Made by a program: the position numbers and the translations under genes | DNA from: Mycolicibacterium komanii | Lineage (GTDB): Bacteria; Actinomycetota; Actinomycetes; Mycobacteriales; Mycobacteriaceae | Assembly: GCF_001050035.1 (NCBI RefSeq) | Contig: NZ_CVTA01000001.1 | Span: 1 to 64,000 of the forward strand | DNA length: 64,000 nucleotides | Reading direction: 5' to 3' | Shown here: piece after piece, positions 1 to 8,644 of the stretch | Numbering within the stretch: position 1 is the first letter of the stretch | Layout of the letters: each line of letters starts with the position of its first letter | The notes under the pieces: generated by a model | Told to the model about the DNA's origin: nothing | The model's input: only the letters and a program-made list of their open reading frames with translations | Databases searched by the model: none

Positions 1-251
1 TCGGTCTGACGCTGCGGGGTGAACGCAATCCCATGCGTCTGAGCCACCGCCTGCTGCAAACCCACCACCGGGTTTCCTCCGCCGTGCACCACCGCCGCCG
101 GCGCAACCGCCGCGGCAGCGTGCTGCAGTTGGGCCGCCGAGGCGTTGTGCACGCCGGCGCTGCACATGGCCCGCTCCGGGTCGTCGACGAAGGCCTGGGC
201 CGAGACCTCGTCGCGAAACAGGTTCAGAATCCAGTCGATTACGTTCGTCAT
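1..251 (-). CDS. IniB-like N-terminal domain protein (partial)
   Basis: Partial gene running off the left edge. Reading leftward from the ATG at 249-251 gives about 83 open codons starting MTNVIDWILNLFRDEVSAQ, followed by PERAMCSAGVHN and GLQQAVAQTHGI. This order (short hydrophobic/acidic start, a PxRAMxxAG motif, then an Ala-rich stretch and a xLQQAVAxxHG motif) matches the N-terminal domain of mycobacterial IniB-type cell-envelope-stress proteins as I know them. The variable, usually glycine-rich C-terminus is outside the window, so length and topology cannot be judged. No clear Shine-Dalgarno was picked out. Function of the domain is not established; it could also be another Ala-rich protein sharing this N-terminus. 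Confidence 0.7.
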   Translation of the reverse strand, partial: MTNVIDWILNLFRDEVSAQAFVDDPERAMCSAGVHNASAAQLQHAAAAVAPAAVVHGGGNPVVGLQQAVAQTHGIAFTPQRQT

Positions 252-399
252 CTCCGTGGTCCTTTCGTGTCGCTGAGAGCTGGTCGCCGGGCCGTCCGGC
301 GAACTGATGCGAACGTTATGGATCCGAAGAGTCCCCTGAAACGGGTTGACGCCCCCTTGCCGGGACATGCGTATGCAGGGTCGACGCAACACCCCATTA

Positions 400-421
400 G
401 GGGATTAGGGGGTGGCTGGGG
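400..421 (+). other. G-run cluster (possible G-quadruplex)
   Basis: Four guanine runs of 4, 5, 2 and 4 lie within 22 bases on the + strand, directly after a short CACCCC/GGGGGTG hairpin that begins near 390. The site lies between the stop of the acyltransferase gene at 436 and the start of the IniB-like gene at 251, both leftward. It could act as a transcription-terminating or pausing structure. This is a sequence pattern only. Confidence 0.3.
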
Positions 422-435
422 AGAGGCGGAACGCG

Positions 436-1173
436 CTAGCGCGAGGCTTTCTTGCGTTCGATGTCGGCGAGGGCCGCCGCGAGCTCGGCGCGTTGCGCCG
501 CCGATGTCTCCCAGGCATGTTGGCGGTTCTTGACCACCTTCGCCGGTGCGCCGACCGCGATCGAGTAGTCGGGGACGTCGCCCCGCACCACCGCGTGCGA
601 CCCGAGCACGCAACCGCGCCCGATCGTGGTGTTGCGCAACACCGTGACCTTGACGCCCACCCAGGTGTCGGGCCCGATCCGTACCGGCCCCTTGATGATG
701 CCCTGATCCTTGATCGGCATGTTGATGTCATCCATGCGATGGTCGAAATCGCAGATGTAGCACCAGTCGGCCATCAACACCGAGTCGCCCAGCTCGATGT
801 CAAGGTAGGTGTTGATGACATTGTCGCGGCCGAGCACCACCTTGTCGCCGAACCGCAGCGAGCCTTCGTGGCAACGGATGGTGTTCTTGTCGCCGATGTG
901 CACCCAGCGGCCGATCTCCATCGTCGACAGCTCCGGCGTCGCCTCGATCTCGACGCCCTTGCCGAGGAAGACCATGCCGCGCGTGATGATGTGCGGATTG
1001 CGCAGCTTGAACTTGAGCAGTCGCCAGTAACGCACCAGATACCAGGGGGTGTAGGCGCGATTGGCCAACACCCACTTCAGCGAGGCCAGGGTCAGGAACT
1101 TCGCCTGCCTCGGATCACGCAGCCGCGACCCTCGCCAGCGCTTGTGCAATGGCGCGCCCCACATGGTCGTCAT
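436..1173 (-). CDS. Left-handed beta-helix (hexapeptide) acyltransferase, Rv3034c type
   Basis: 245 aa. The C-terminal two thirds carry hexapeptide-repeat turns (IGRWVHIGDKN, LGRDNVINTYLDIELGD, IGPDTWVGVKVTVL, IGRGCVLGSHAVV) ending in the usual VGAPAKVVK motif of LbH acetyl/acyltransferases, which work as trimers using acyl-CoA. The CDF-H segment near the middle lies at the usual active-site His position. I chose the ATG at 1173 (MTTMWGAP) rather than the upstream GTG frame because the extra 16 residues look non-native and overlap the divergent gene. In M. tuberculosis this position is Rv3034c, next to methylglucose lipopolysaccharide genes; a role in acylating that polysaccharide has been proposed, but the substrate here is inference. 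It is divergent from the lipoprotein gene at 1254. Confidence 0.8.
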   Translation of the reverse strand: MTTMWGAPLHKRWRGSRLRDPRQAKFLTLASLKWVLANRAYTPWYLVRYWRLLKFKLRNPHIITRGMVFLGKGVEIEATPELSTMEIGRWVHIGDKNTIRCHEGSLRFGDKVVLGRDNVINTYLDIELGDSVLMADWCYICDFDHRMDDINMPIKDQGIIKGPVRIGPDTWVGVKVTVLRNTTIGRGCVLGSHAVVRGDVPDYSIAVGAPAKVVKNRQHAWETSAAQRAELAAALADIERKKASR

Positions 1174-1253
1174 GGCCGGAAAGCCTACGCGAGGGTTTCG
1201 GTGCGGAACGGTTACCCTCACGTGGACCGACGACGAGGAACGGGAAGGATCGA

Positions 1254-2549
1254 GTGTTCCGGCGATTGACCGTGCTGGCGTCCACAGCGCTGATCACGGC
1301 CACCTTGGCAGGCTGCCAGGACGCCGATTCCTGGGTCGACGCCAAGGCCGCCGACGGCTGGGCCGCCCAGTACCGCGACGCCGCCAACAGCAGCTATCAG
1401 ACAGTGGCCGGGGCCGACACGCTTCGGCTGGAATGGACGCGGTCGGTCAAGGGCGAACTCGGCGCCGCGGTCGCGCTCGGCACCGGCAGCTACCTGGCCG
1501 CCAATGCCCAGACCCGCGACGGTTGCTCGTTGATGGTGTGGGAGGCCGACAACAAGGCCCGGCAGCGGTGGTGCACCCGCCTCGTCCAGGGCGGCGCAGG
1601 GTCCAGTCCCCTCTTCGATGGCTTCGACAACCTCTACGTCGGTCAGCCGGGGGCCATGCTGTCGTTTCCGCCGACGCAATGGATCCGCTGGCGCCGACCG
1701 GTCATCGGGATGCCGACCACGCCGCGGATCCTGAGCCCGGGCCACCTACTGGTGGTGACGCATCTCGGTCAGGTGCTGGTGTTCGACGCCCACCGCGGCA
1801 CGGTCGACGGCAGCCCGGTGGACCTGGTCGCCGGCGTCGACCCGAAGGACTCCGAACGCGGACTCGGCGACTGTCAGCCCGCCCGCCCCCGCTGTCCGGT
1901 GGCCGCCGCGCCCGCGTTCGCCGCGGGCTCCGGCCTCATCGTGCTGTCGCTGTGGGAGCCCGGCGCGGACGCGCCCATCCTCGTCGGCCTGCGGTACCGG
2001 CCCGGGCAGTCGCCGCTTCTGACCCGCGAGTGGACCAGCGACGCCGTCGGCGGCGGTCCCCTTGCCAGCCCGGTGTTCTCGGCCGACGGGTCGACCGTCT
2101 ACGTCAACGGCCGCGACGACCATCTGTGGGCACTCAACGCCGCCGACGGCAAGGCCAAATGGTCGGTGCCGCTCGACTACCTCGCGCAGACCCCGCCTTC
2201 CGTGTCGCCCGACGGGCTCATCGTCGCCGGCGGCGGACCCGGGGCGAAGCTGATCGGGATCAAGGACGAAGGCGACCGCGGCGAGGTGCAGTGGACCCGC
2301 GACGACACCGAGCCGCTGTCCACGTCGAGCCGGTCGGGCCCCGACGTCGCCTACACCGTCGTCCGCGACGGCGACGGCGAGGACGCCGGACTGGCGCTGG
2401 TGGTCTTCGACCCCGCCGACGGGCGCACCCTCAACACCTACCCGCTGCCCAGGGCCACGGGCTGGCCCGTCGGCGTCTCGGTCGGAAAGGATCGCCGCGT
2501 CGTCACCGCCACCAGCGACGGTGTCGTGTACGGATTCGCGCCCGCCTAG
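1254..2549 (+). CDS. PQQ-type beta-propeller lipoprotein, Rv3035 type
   Basis: 431 aa from GTG 1254, preceded by GGGAAGGA at 1242-1249. The start gives an ideal lipoprotein signal: FRR n-region, a hydrophobic core and a lipobox LAGC with the Cys at residue 21, so the protein should be lipid-anchored outside the membrane. The rest reads as repeated beta-propeller blades of the outer-membrane-assembly BamB/PQQ type (for example the segment VYVNGRDDHLWALNAADGKAK, shortened here to its key NAADGK turn, and similar turns). Such domains usually scaffold proteins; no catalytic residues are evident. The longer reading frame from 1149 overlaps the divergent acyltransferase start and lacks a signal peptide, so I rejected it. 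Function unknown. Confidence 0.82.
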   Translation: MFRRLTVLASTALITATLAGCQDADSWVDAKAADGWAAQYRDAANSSYQTVAGADTLRLEWTRSVKGELGAAVALGTGSYLAANAQTRDGCSLMVWEADNKARQRWCTRLVQGGAGSSPLFDGFDNLYVGQPGAMLSFPPTQWIRWRRPVIGMPTTPRILSPGHLLVVTHLGQVLVFDAHRGTVDGSPVDLVAGVDPKDSERGLGDCQPARPRCPVAAAPAFAAGSGLIVLSLWEPGADAPILVGLRYRPGQSPLLTREWTSDAVGGGPLASPVFSADGSTVYVNGRDDHLWALNAADGKAKWSVPLDYLAQTPPSVSPDGLIVAGGGPGAKLIGIKDEGDRGEVQWTRDDTEPLSTSSRSGPDVAYTVVRDGDGEDAGLALVVFDPADGRTLNTYPLPRATGWPVGVSVGKDRRVVTATSDGVVYGFAPA

Positions 2550-2682
2550 TGCACAACCTCGCGGCGTATCGAATTTGTCATCGCAATGAAACACATCGAC
2601 ACCCCGGACGTGCCAACATGCCACCCGTGCGTGTGCCGACCCGTACGCGTGCGGGCCGGGCGCACCTGAACTAAGGAGACGG

Positions 2683-4227
2683 ATGTCCGAGTTCCTCGAC
2701 GAAGTCAACGGTTACGTCTGGAGCAACGCGCTGGTGTACCTGTGCCTGGCTGCGGGCGTGTACTTCTCCATCCGCTCCCGGTTCGTCCAGGTACGCCAGG
2801 TACCCGAGATGATCCGGCTGATGCTCAAGGGCGAGAAGTCGCCGTCGGGGGTGTCCTCGTTCCAGGCGTTGACGATGTCACTGGCCGGACGGGTCGGCAC
2901 TGGCAACATCGCCGGCGTCGCGACCGCGATCGCGTTCGGCGGTCCCGGCGCCCTCTTCTGGATGTGGGCGGTGGCCTTCCTCGGCGCGTCGACGTCCTTC
3001 GTCGAGTGCACCCTGGGGCAGATCTACAAGACGCGTGACCGGCTCACCGGCGAATACCGGGGCGGGCCGGCCTACTACCTGAGCCGGGCGATGGCGCACA
3101 CCAAGGCCGCCGGCGCTTTCAAGGTCTACGGCCTCGTGTTCGCCGCGGTGACGGTGTTGGCCTGCGGCATGCTGCTGCCCAGCGTTCAGTCGAACTCGAT
3201 GGCGTCGGCGATGAGCTCCGCATGGGGCTTCTCGAAGTGGTGGGTGGCCGTCGGCACCGTCATCGTGCTCGCGTTCGTGATCATCGGCGGGGTCAAGCGC
3301 ATCGCGGCGTTCGCCTCGATCGTCGTGCCGTTCATGGCGGTCGTCTACATCGCGCTCGCCCTGGTGGTGGTGCTGCTCAACGCCGATCGGGTGCCCGCCG
3401 TCTTCGAGATGATCTTCGCCAGCGCCTTCGGCCTTGACTCCACTTTCGGGGCGATCATCGGGTCCGCGGTGATGTGGGGCGTCAAGCGCGGCATCTACTC
3501 CAACGAGGCCGGGCAGGGCACGGGGCCGCACGCCGCCGCGGCCGCCGAGGTCTCACATCCCGCCAAGCAGGGCCTGGTGCAGGCGTTCGCGGTCTACGTC
3601 GACACGCTGTTCATCTGCTCTGCCACGGGTTTCCTGATCCTGACGACCGGCGCCTACCGGGTCTTCGAAGGAGAGAGCGAAAGCGGTACCGTGATCGCCC
3701 AAGGCGGCCTGCTCTCCGGCGACGTCGAGGTCGGGCCCGCCTACGCCCAGGTCGGATTCGACAGCCTGTGGAACGGCGCCGGATCGACCTTCATCGCGAT
3801 ATCGCTGGCGTTCTTCTGCTTCACGACGATCATCGCCTACTACTACATGGCCGAGACCAATCTGCGGTTCATCCTCGGCCGGTTCTCGACGATGTCCATG
3901 CCGGTCATCCGCGGCACGGTCGGATCGAACGCGACGATGCTGCTGCAGGCACTGATCCTGGTGTCGGTGGTCACCGGCGCGGTGTCGACGGCGACCGAGG
4001 CGTGGGTGCTCGGCGACATCGGCGTCGGCTTGATGGCCTGGCTCAACATCATCGGGATCATCATCCTGCAGCAGCCCGCGTACCGGGCCCTGTGGGATTA
4101 CGAGAAGCAGAAGAAGGCAGGCCTGGATCCCGTGTTCGACCCACGCCCGCTGGAGATCGCCGGCGCGACGTTCTGGGAGGATTACGACCCGCTGGCGGGC
4201 AAGGAACGGGAGTCGGCGCGGACCTGA
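2683..4227 (+). CDS. Alanine/glycine:cation symporter (AGCS/AlsT family)
   Basis: 514 aa, ATG 2683 with AAGGAG at 2673-2678. It has about 10-11 hydrophobic segments and the family hallmarks GRVGTGNIAGVATAIAFGG (residues about 66-84), the following FxxASTSFVECTLGQ stretch, GVKRGIYSNEAGQGTGPHAA, and a C-terminal GDIGVGLMAWLN. These define Na+- or H+-coupled uptake of alanine or glycine across the plasma membrane. Length is close to the usual 450-540. It interrupts the Rv3035-Rv3036c order known from M. tuberculosis and stands alone, so it is probably monocistronic. It converges on the leftward Rv3036c-type gene with only four bases between the stops. Substrate preference cannot be read from the sequence. 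Confidence 0.9.
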   Translation: MSEFLDEVNGYVWSNALVYLCLAAGVYFSIRSRFVQVRQVPEMIRLMLKGEKSPSGVSSFQALTMSLAGRVGTGNIAGVATAIAFGGPGALFWMWAVAFLGASTSFVECTLGQIYKTRDRLTGEYRGGPAYYLSRAMAHTKAAGAFKVYGLVFAAVTVLACGMLLPSVQSNSMASAMSSAWGFSKWWVAVGTVIVLAFVIIGGVKRIAAFASIVVPFMAVVYIALALVVVLLNADRVPAVFEMIFASAFGLDSTFGAIIGSAVMWGVKRGIYSNEAGQGTGPHAAAAAEVSHPAKQGLVQAFAVYVDTLFICSATGFLILTTGAYRVFEGESESGTVIAQGGLLSGDVEVGPAYAQVGFDSLWNGAGSTFIAISLAFFCFTTIIAYYYMAETNLRFILGRFSTMSMPVIRGTVGSNATMLLQALILVSVVTGAVSTATEAWVLGDIGVGLMAWLNIIGIIILQQPAYRALWDYEKQKKAGLDPVFDPRPLEIAGATFWEDYDPLAGKERESART

Positions 4228-4231
4228 GCGC

Positions 4232-4924
4232 TCACAGCGCGAGCATCGGCGCCACCGCCGCGCGCGGCACCGTTGCCTGTACCGGGCCCGCCGACTCGGG
4301 GAACAGTTCGCCCTGGCTGAAGAAGAAGATCAGCGAATCGTCGGTCAGCGCAAAGTTCTGGTAGTTCGCGGGATCCGTGCCCTCGCTCTGGGAGACCGGA
4401 TCGATCATCCCCTGCTTCTCCAGGTACCGGTCGACCTCCGGGTAGATCACGTCCATCGGCCTGGTGCCGGGTTTGAACAAGGTGTCGAAGGTGATCGGCG
4501 AATTGGTGGCGAGGTTCCAGTTGAAGGACTGATAGAAGGTCTGCGGGCGCACTCCGCCGACGTTCTGCCAGACGGTGAACACCACGCTGCGGGTGCCGGT
4601 GGCCGGGGGTCCCGATTGATAACCCGTACCGTCGGCGTCGAGTTCGTAGGGCCGGTTGTTCGCGTCCGGGTCCTCGGCGACGTTGACGAACCCGTCTCGC
4701 GCCTGGGTCAGGTAGGCCACCAGGGGCGCTTGGTCGGGATAGTCGTCGGGGAAGCTCAAATCGAGCGTGTAGTTCGGCTTTTGGACGTGCACCCGGCATA
4801 TCTGGTCCGGTCCGACCGTGCCTTGCAGGTCGGCGCAGCCCGGCTGGGCGGCAGCCGCGGGATTGGCGATCGCTCCCGAGACGGCGGCCACCGCGAACAG
4901 AACGGTCCACCTGGAAATGCGCAT
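4232..4924 (-). CDS. Exported DUF3298/RsiV-like protein, Rv3036c (TB22.2) type
   Basis: 230 aa with a clear Sec signal peptide (RISRW, hydrophobic core, NPAAAAQPG cleavage region), so secreted or surface-held. The mature part contains FQSFNWNLATNSPITFDTLF and FTVWQNVGG-type motifs typical of the DUF3298/RsiV C-terminal fold. The M. tuberculosis homologue TB22.2 is a secreted antigen and has been reported as a short-chain esterase; I cannot confirm an esterase triad here. Three starts are possible at 4948, 4933 and 4924. I prefer ATG 4924 because a GAGG lies nine bases upstream, whereas that same GAGG abuts ATG 4933. It is the last gene of the leftward group from 9.5 kb, separated by 66 bases from the methyltransferase at 4991. 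Confidence 0.8.
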   Translation of the reverse strand: MRISRWTVLFAVAAVSGAIANPAAAAQPGCADLQGTVGPDQICRVHVQKPNYTLDLSFPDDYPDQAPLVAYLTQARDGFVNVAEDPDANNRPYELDADGTGYQSGPPATGTRSVVFTVWQNVGGVRPQTFYQSFNWNLATNSPITFDTLFKPGTRPMDVIYPEVDRYLEKQGMIDPVSQSEGTDPANYQNFALTDDSLIFFFSQGELFPESAGPVQATVPRAAVAPMLAL

Positions 4925-4990
4925 CGTCGACATCCTCGCAGCCGGCACCGGTCTGGATACCGGCGCATCACCGCCAGGATACGTAACGGC

Positions 4991-6160
4991 TCAGCGTGAC
5001 GGACGACAAATGAATGCCGTTGCCCGGCTTGCGCCTCCGGACCCGATGCGGGCGATCACCACCGAAGCTTGCTGCGAGCCGCGCAGGCGAAGCCGCGGCC
5101 GTAGCGCGTCGGGGTCCACGTCGACGCCGCGCACTAGGATCTCGACGGCGCCGACGCCGCGCGCCGAAAGCGCCTGCCGCAACCGTCGTTCGCTGAAGGC
5201 CAGTTGTTCGAGCACTTCGAAGCCGCGCACGCCGGGAGGAAGCCGGTCGCCCGACAGGTAGGCGATGTCGGGGTCAAGTTGCCACAGCCCGTGCCGCGCG
5301 GCGTAGTGGCGGACCAGCCCGGCACGCACCACGGCCCCGTCGGGGTCGACGATCCACCGCCCGGCGGGTGCGACCGCACAGTTATCGGGTTCGGCGTCGG
5401 TGATCTGTTCGCCGGTGTCCAGCAACGAGGCTCGGCGCCGCACGCCCGGCTCGGTGAGACCGGCCGACCACAAGCACGCTTCCCGCACGCTGCCCGACAG
5501 CGACGTCAGCTCGATCTCCCCGTCGAAGCCCAGCCCCCGCATGGCGTCGAAATCGATTCCGGGAGCGCACTTCACGACGGTGTCGCGGTGGCGGTACACG
5601 TCGAGCAGCTCGCCGAGCGGGGGCGCGTAGTCCCGCGGGTCGAACCGCCGACGTCCGCCGGTGCGGCGCGCCGGATCGAGCACGACGACGGCCCCGTGGG
5701 TGATGGGCCGCAGCGCGTCGGCGCGGCACAGATCGACGCCGTCAACGTTGTTGCGCGCCATCGCGAGCCGCACCGGATCGAGGTCGCTGCCGATCACCAG
5801 CTCCGCGACGTCGCGCAGCGCGGCGAGTTCGGTGCCGACCGAACACGTCGCGTCGTGGACGAGTGCGCCGCCGAGCCGGCGGGCGCGGTGACGGGCGACC
5901 GGTTCGGCGGTCGCCTGTTGCAAGGCTTCGTCGGTGAACAGCCAGCCGTCGGGGTTGGTCAGTTTGGCCGCCGCTTTGCGGCGCAACAGCGTCGTCTCGA
6001 CCAGAACGGCCGCTCGGTCACCGAAACGTGCACGCGCCGAGGCGATGTCGGCGACGAGCGTCGTGCCGGTCAACGGCAGCGCGGCGGTTTCCCGCAGCGC
6101 CTCCGCACCGGCCGGGCTCCGCAGATACTCGACGTCGCCGACGCCGAACGCCACCGTCAC
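4991..6160 (-). CDS. Class I methyltransferase with THUMP-like domain, Rv3037c type
   Basis: 389 aa from a GTG at 6160 that overlaps the TGA of the upstream gene (GTGA), indicating translational coupling. The middle holds a SAM-binding Rossmann fold: VHDATCSVGTELAAL, ELVIGSDLDPVRLAMARNN, LCRADAL and VVVLDPARRTGGRRRFDP, the last resembling the catalytic motif IV of RNA and DNA methyltransferases. The C-terminal part corresponds to the THUMP-like domain described for actinobacterial members. In M. tuberculosis the equivalent gene has been listed with the methylglucose lipopolysaccharide cluster, but the DPARRTGG motif suits a nucleic-acid or general methyltransferase equally well. Substrate unknown. 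Confidence 0.78.
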   Translation of the reverse strand: MTVAFGVGDVEYLRSPAGAEALRETAALPLTGTTLVADIASARARFGDRAAVLVETTLLRRKAAAKLTNPDGWLFTDEALQQATAEPVARHRARRLGGALVHDATCSVGTELAALRDVAELVIGSDLDPVRLAMARNNVDGVDLCRADALRPITHGAVVVLDPARRTGGRRRFDPRDYAPPLGELLDVYRHRDTVVKCAPGIDFDAMRGLGFDGEIELTSLSGSVREACLWSAGLTEPGVRRRASLLDTGEQITDAEPDNCAVAPAGRWIVDPDGAVVRAGLVRHYAARHGLWQLDPDIAYLSGDRLPPGVRGFEVLEQLAFSERRLRQALSARGVGAVEILVRGVDVDPDALRPRLRLRGSQQASVVIARIGSGGASRATAFICRPSR

Positions 6161-7155
6161 GCGGCGGGTTTGACCCCTGTGATCATGACGTTGTAGTACC
6201 AGGATTTCGGCACCACGCGGCTCCAGAGGTTCGCGTCGATCCAGCTCAACCCGATCCAGCTGTGGAAGGCGAATTTCGCGTAGCCCCAGCCCAATCGGCC
6301 GGGCGGCACGGCGGCTTCGAAGGTGCGCAGCGGCCAGCCCAGCATCGCGGCGGTGAACTCGGTGGTGGCGGTCGACACCTCGACGGCGCCGGCGTTGCTC
6401 GCCATCCGTTCGAGCTCGGCCGGAGCGAAGGTGTGCAGGTCGACGACCGCCTCCAACGCCGCCGCGCGGGACGACTCGTCGAGCTCGGCCTGCGGGCGGC
6501 GCCAGCTCGAGAGTCCCGGCAGCTTGGTCACATTCGTCACCACACGCCAGGTCAGCGTCGACAGGGGGCGCGCGTAGTTCTCCCCCGCGTTGGTCGGCTC
6601 GCCGGCGAAGATGAACCGGCCGCCGGGCTTGAGGACGCGCACCACTTCGCGCAACGACAGCTCGACGTCGGGGATGTGATGCAACACCGCGTGGCCGACC
6701 ACCAAATCGAAGGTGTCGTCGTCGTACGGAATGCCCTCGGCGTCGGCGACCCGGCCGTCGATCTCCAGGCCCAGGTTCTCACCGTTGCGGGTGGCGACCT
6801 TGACCATGCCGGGAGACAGGTCGGTCACCGAACCGCGCCGCGCGACGCCCGCCTGCATCAGGTTGAGCAGGAAGAAGCCGCTGCCGCACCCGAGCTCCAG
6901 CGCCCGGTCGTAGGGCAGCTTGCGCTGCTCGGAGAACGGGACGGTCGCATCGAACAGGTCGCGGGCGTAATCGACGCAGCGCTTGTCGTAGGAGATGGAC
7001 CACTTGTCGTCGTAGCTCTCGGCCTCCCAGTCGTGGTACAGCACCTGGGCGAGCTTGGAGTCGTGGCGGGCCGCCTCCACCTGTTCCGCGGTGGCGTGCG
7101 GATTCGGCTCCGGAGCCACCTCGGCGGCGACGTTGGAGCGGGAATCAGTGCTCAT
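6157..7155 (-). CDS. SAM-dependent methyltransferase, Rv3038c type
   Basis: 332 aa. The methyltransferase core runs from about residue 85 to 190: LELGCGSGFFLLNLMQAG (motif I), VTDLSPGMVKVATRN, DAEGIPYDDDTFDLVVGHAVLHHIPD (motifs II-III) and EVVRVLKPGGRFIFAGEP. This is the UbiE/type-11 layout acting on small molecules or lipids. The N-terminal about 50 residues are charged and family-specific. It follows the EchA17-like gene by 11 bases and overlaps the next gene at its stop, so it is inside the leftward operon. No substrate can be assigned. Confidence 0.8.
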   Translation of the reverse strand: MSTDSRSNVAAEVAPEPNPHATAEQVEAARHDSKLAQVLYHDWEAESYDDKWSISYDKRCVDYARDLFDATVPFSEQRKLPYDRALELGCGSGFFLLNLMQAGVARRGSVTDLSPGMVKVATRNGENLGLEIDGRVADAEGIPYDDDTFDLVVGHAVLHHIPDVELSLREVVRVLKPGGRFIFAGEPTNAGENYARPLSTLTWRVVTNVTKLPGLSSWRRPQAELDESSRAAALEAVVDLHTFAPAELERMASNAGAVEVSTATTEFTAAMLGWPLRTFEAAVPPGRLGWGYAKFAFHSWIGLSWIDANLWSRVVPKSWYYNVMITGVKPAA

Positions 7156-7166
7156 AACAGGGCAGC

Positions 7167-7814
7167 CTAAAGGTCGAACGTCGCCTTGGCCGCAGCCAGT
7201 ACCTGGGGTGGGTGCTCGACGAACCGTTGCGCCCAGGCCAGCGCGGCGTCGTACACGCCGTCGGGCGCCACCATCTGGTCGATCAATCCCAGGGCGTGCG
7301 CCTCCCTGGCGTCGATGAACCGGCCGCTGAAGACCAGTTCCTTGGCCTTGCTCAGGCCGACGGTGCGGGCCAGCCGTTCGGTGCCGCCGGCGGGCACCAG
7401 CCCGGCGAGGATCTCGGTCACGCCGAACTTGACGTTGTCTCCGGAGACCCGCCAGTCGGCGGCCAGCGCCACCGTCAGCCCGCCGCCCAGCGCATAGCCG
7501 GTGATCGCGGCGACGGTCGGTTTGGGAATGGTCGCCAGCGCGTCGACGGTCTCGCGGCAGACCCGTGTCGCGCCGACGGCCTCCTCGGCGTCGAGGGTGC
7601 GCAGTTCGGGGACGTCGTCGCCGGCGGAGAAGATCTCGTGTCCGCCGTAGACGATCACCGAATGGATGTCGTCGCGCCCGCCGATGCTTCGCGCGGCGCC
7701 CGCCAGTTCGCGGTAGACCTGACGGGTCAGGGCGTTGGTCGGCGGCCGCGACAACAGCAGCGTGGCGATGCCGGGGCGCTCATCGCTGGTGTGGACGGAG
7801 ACGAACTCGTTCAT
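7167..7814 (-). CDS. echA17: Enoyl-CoA hydratase/isomerase family protein, EchA17 type, short C-terminus
   Basis: 215 aa from ATG 7814, which overlaps the stop of the NUDIX gene (ATGA). Crotonase features are present: [18 protein letters not shown] (first oxyanion-hole segment), [19 protein letters not shown] (second oxyanion-hole Gly) and [20 protein letters not shown]. The Glu of VTEIL matches the second catalytic Glu of crotonase, but the first catalytic Glu (GGGxE) is replaced (GGGLT), so classical hydratase activity is doubtful. The family is normally about 255-265 aa; this protein stops after AAKATFDL and lacks the C-terminal helices that usually help trimerise and cover the CoA. The next gene starts 11 bases later, so no remnant is left. 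A longer reading frame upstream belongs to the NUDIX gene shadow. Confidence 0.83.
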   Translation of the reverse strand: MNEFVSVHTSDERPGIATLLLSRPPTNALTRQVYRELAGAARSIGGRDDIHSVIVYGGHEIFSAGDDVPELRTLDAEEAVGATRVCRETVDALATIPKPTVAAITGYALGGGLTVALAADWRVSGDNVKFGVTEILAGLVPAGGTERLARTVGLSKAKELVFSGRFIDAREAHALGLIDQMVAPDGVYDAALAWAQRFVEHPPQVLAAAKATFDL

Positions 7815-8644
7815 GCCTGGCGCGTATCGGTGCCGTAGCCGTCGGGGCTGCGGCGGTTGCGGGCGGCGTTGTACCGGTGGCTGTCGAAGAACTCGATCTC
7901 CCAGTTGCCGGTGTCCTTGTCCGCGGCCAGGTGCGGTGTGACGGACACGATCTGGCGTTCCACCGCAAGCACTTCGGCGACGGTCCGGTTGTGCAGGGAG
8001 TCCAGCTGCGTCCACGTCGGCGGCAGCAGGAATGTGCGACCGTCGGCGAAGTCGTCGAGCGCTTGCTGCGGAGTGATCCAGTCGGCCTTGTCGGTCTCGG
8101 TGTTGTCGCCGTCGGCGCGTTGACCCCCGGGCAGGGCACCGACGAAGAAGTAGGTGTCGTAGCGGCGGGTCCGCTCCTCCTTCGGCGTGACCCAATTGGC
8201 CCATGGGCGAAGCAGATCCGCGCGCAGCACCAGGTTCTCGCGATGCAGGAAGTCGGCGAACGACAGGGACCGGTTGACCAGTGCGGCCCGCGCCTCGCGG
8301 TAGACCGAGGCGTCGTCGACCAGAACGTCGGGGTCGTCCGCGGCGCCGGCGAACAGCACACCGGACTCCTCGAAGGTCTCGCGCGCAGCGGCGCACACCA
8401 AAGCCTGGGCCAGGTTCTGCTCGACGTTGAAACGCTCTGCCCACCAGCCGGGTTCGGGACCGAACCAGGCGATGTCGGCGTTGCGGTCGCGGTCGTCGAC
8501 GCCGCCGCCGGGGAACACCATCACGCCGGCGACGAAATCCATCGCCGAGTGCCGCCGCATCAGGAAAACCTTGATGCCGTCGTCCGTATCGCGAATCAGC
8601 ATCACGGTCGCGGCGGGCCGCGGCGTCAACGGTTCTTCGGTCAT
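7811..8644 (-). CDS. NUDIX hydrolase, Rv3040c type (NUDT19-like)
   Basis: 277 aa; overlaps both neighbours by ATGA-type junctions (start with the ABC gene stop at 8641-8644, stop with the EchA17 start). The N-terminus ([20 protein letters not shown]) and [10 protein letters not shown] match the NUDIX fold, and [11 protein letters not shown] supplies the metal-binding REUxEE helix. Between the Gly-rich turn and the REUxEE helix there are about 35 residues instead of the usual few, an insertion typical of the NUDT19/RP2p branch, which includes CoA and acyl-CoA diphosphatases. Together with the neighbouring crotonase this suggests a CoA-related substrate, which is inference. Confidence 0.85.
   Translation of the reverse strand: MTEEPLTPRPAATVMLIRDTDDGIKVFLMRRHSAMDFVAGVMVFPGGGVDDRDRNADIAWFGPEPGWWAERFNVEQNLAQALVCAAARETFEESGVLFAGAADDPDVLVDDASVYREARAALVNRSLSFADFLHRENLVLRADLLRPWANWVTPKEERTRRYDTYFFVGALPGGQRADGDNTETDKADWITPQQALDDFADGRTFLLPPTWTQLDSLHNRTVAEVLAVERQIVSVTPHLAADKDTGNWEIEFFDSHRYNAARNRRSPDGYGTDTRQA

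Noticed and set aside
1061..2674. 537-aa rightward frame overlapping the lipoprotein gene
   Set aside because: Arg-rich shadow; the other frame has a lipobox and propeller blades.
2620..2680. Possible riboswitch-like hairpin before the symporter gene
   Set aside because: Only short GC stems around cccgtacgcgtgcggg; no glycine- or other riboswitch core could be recognised.
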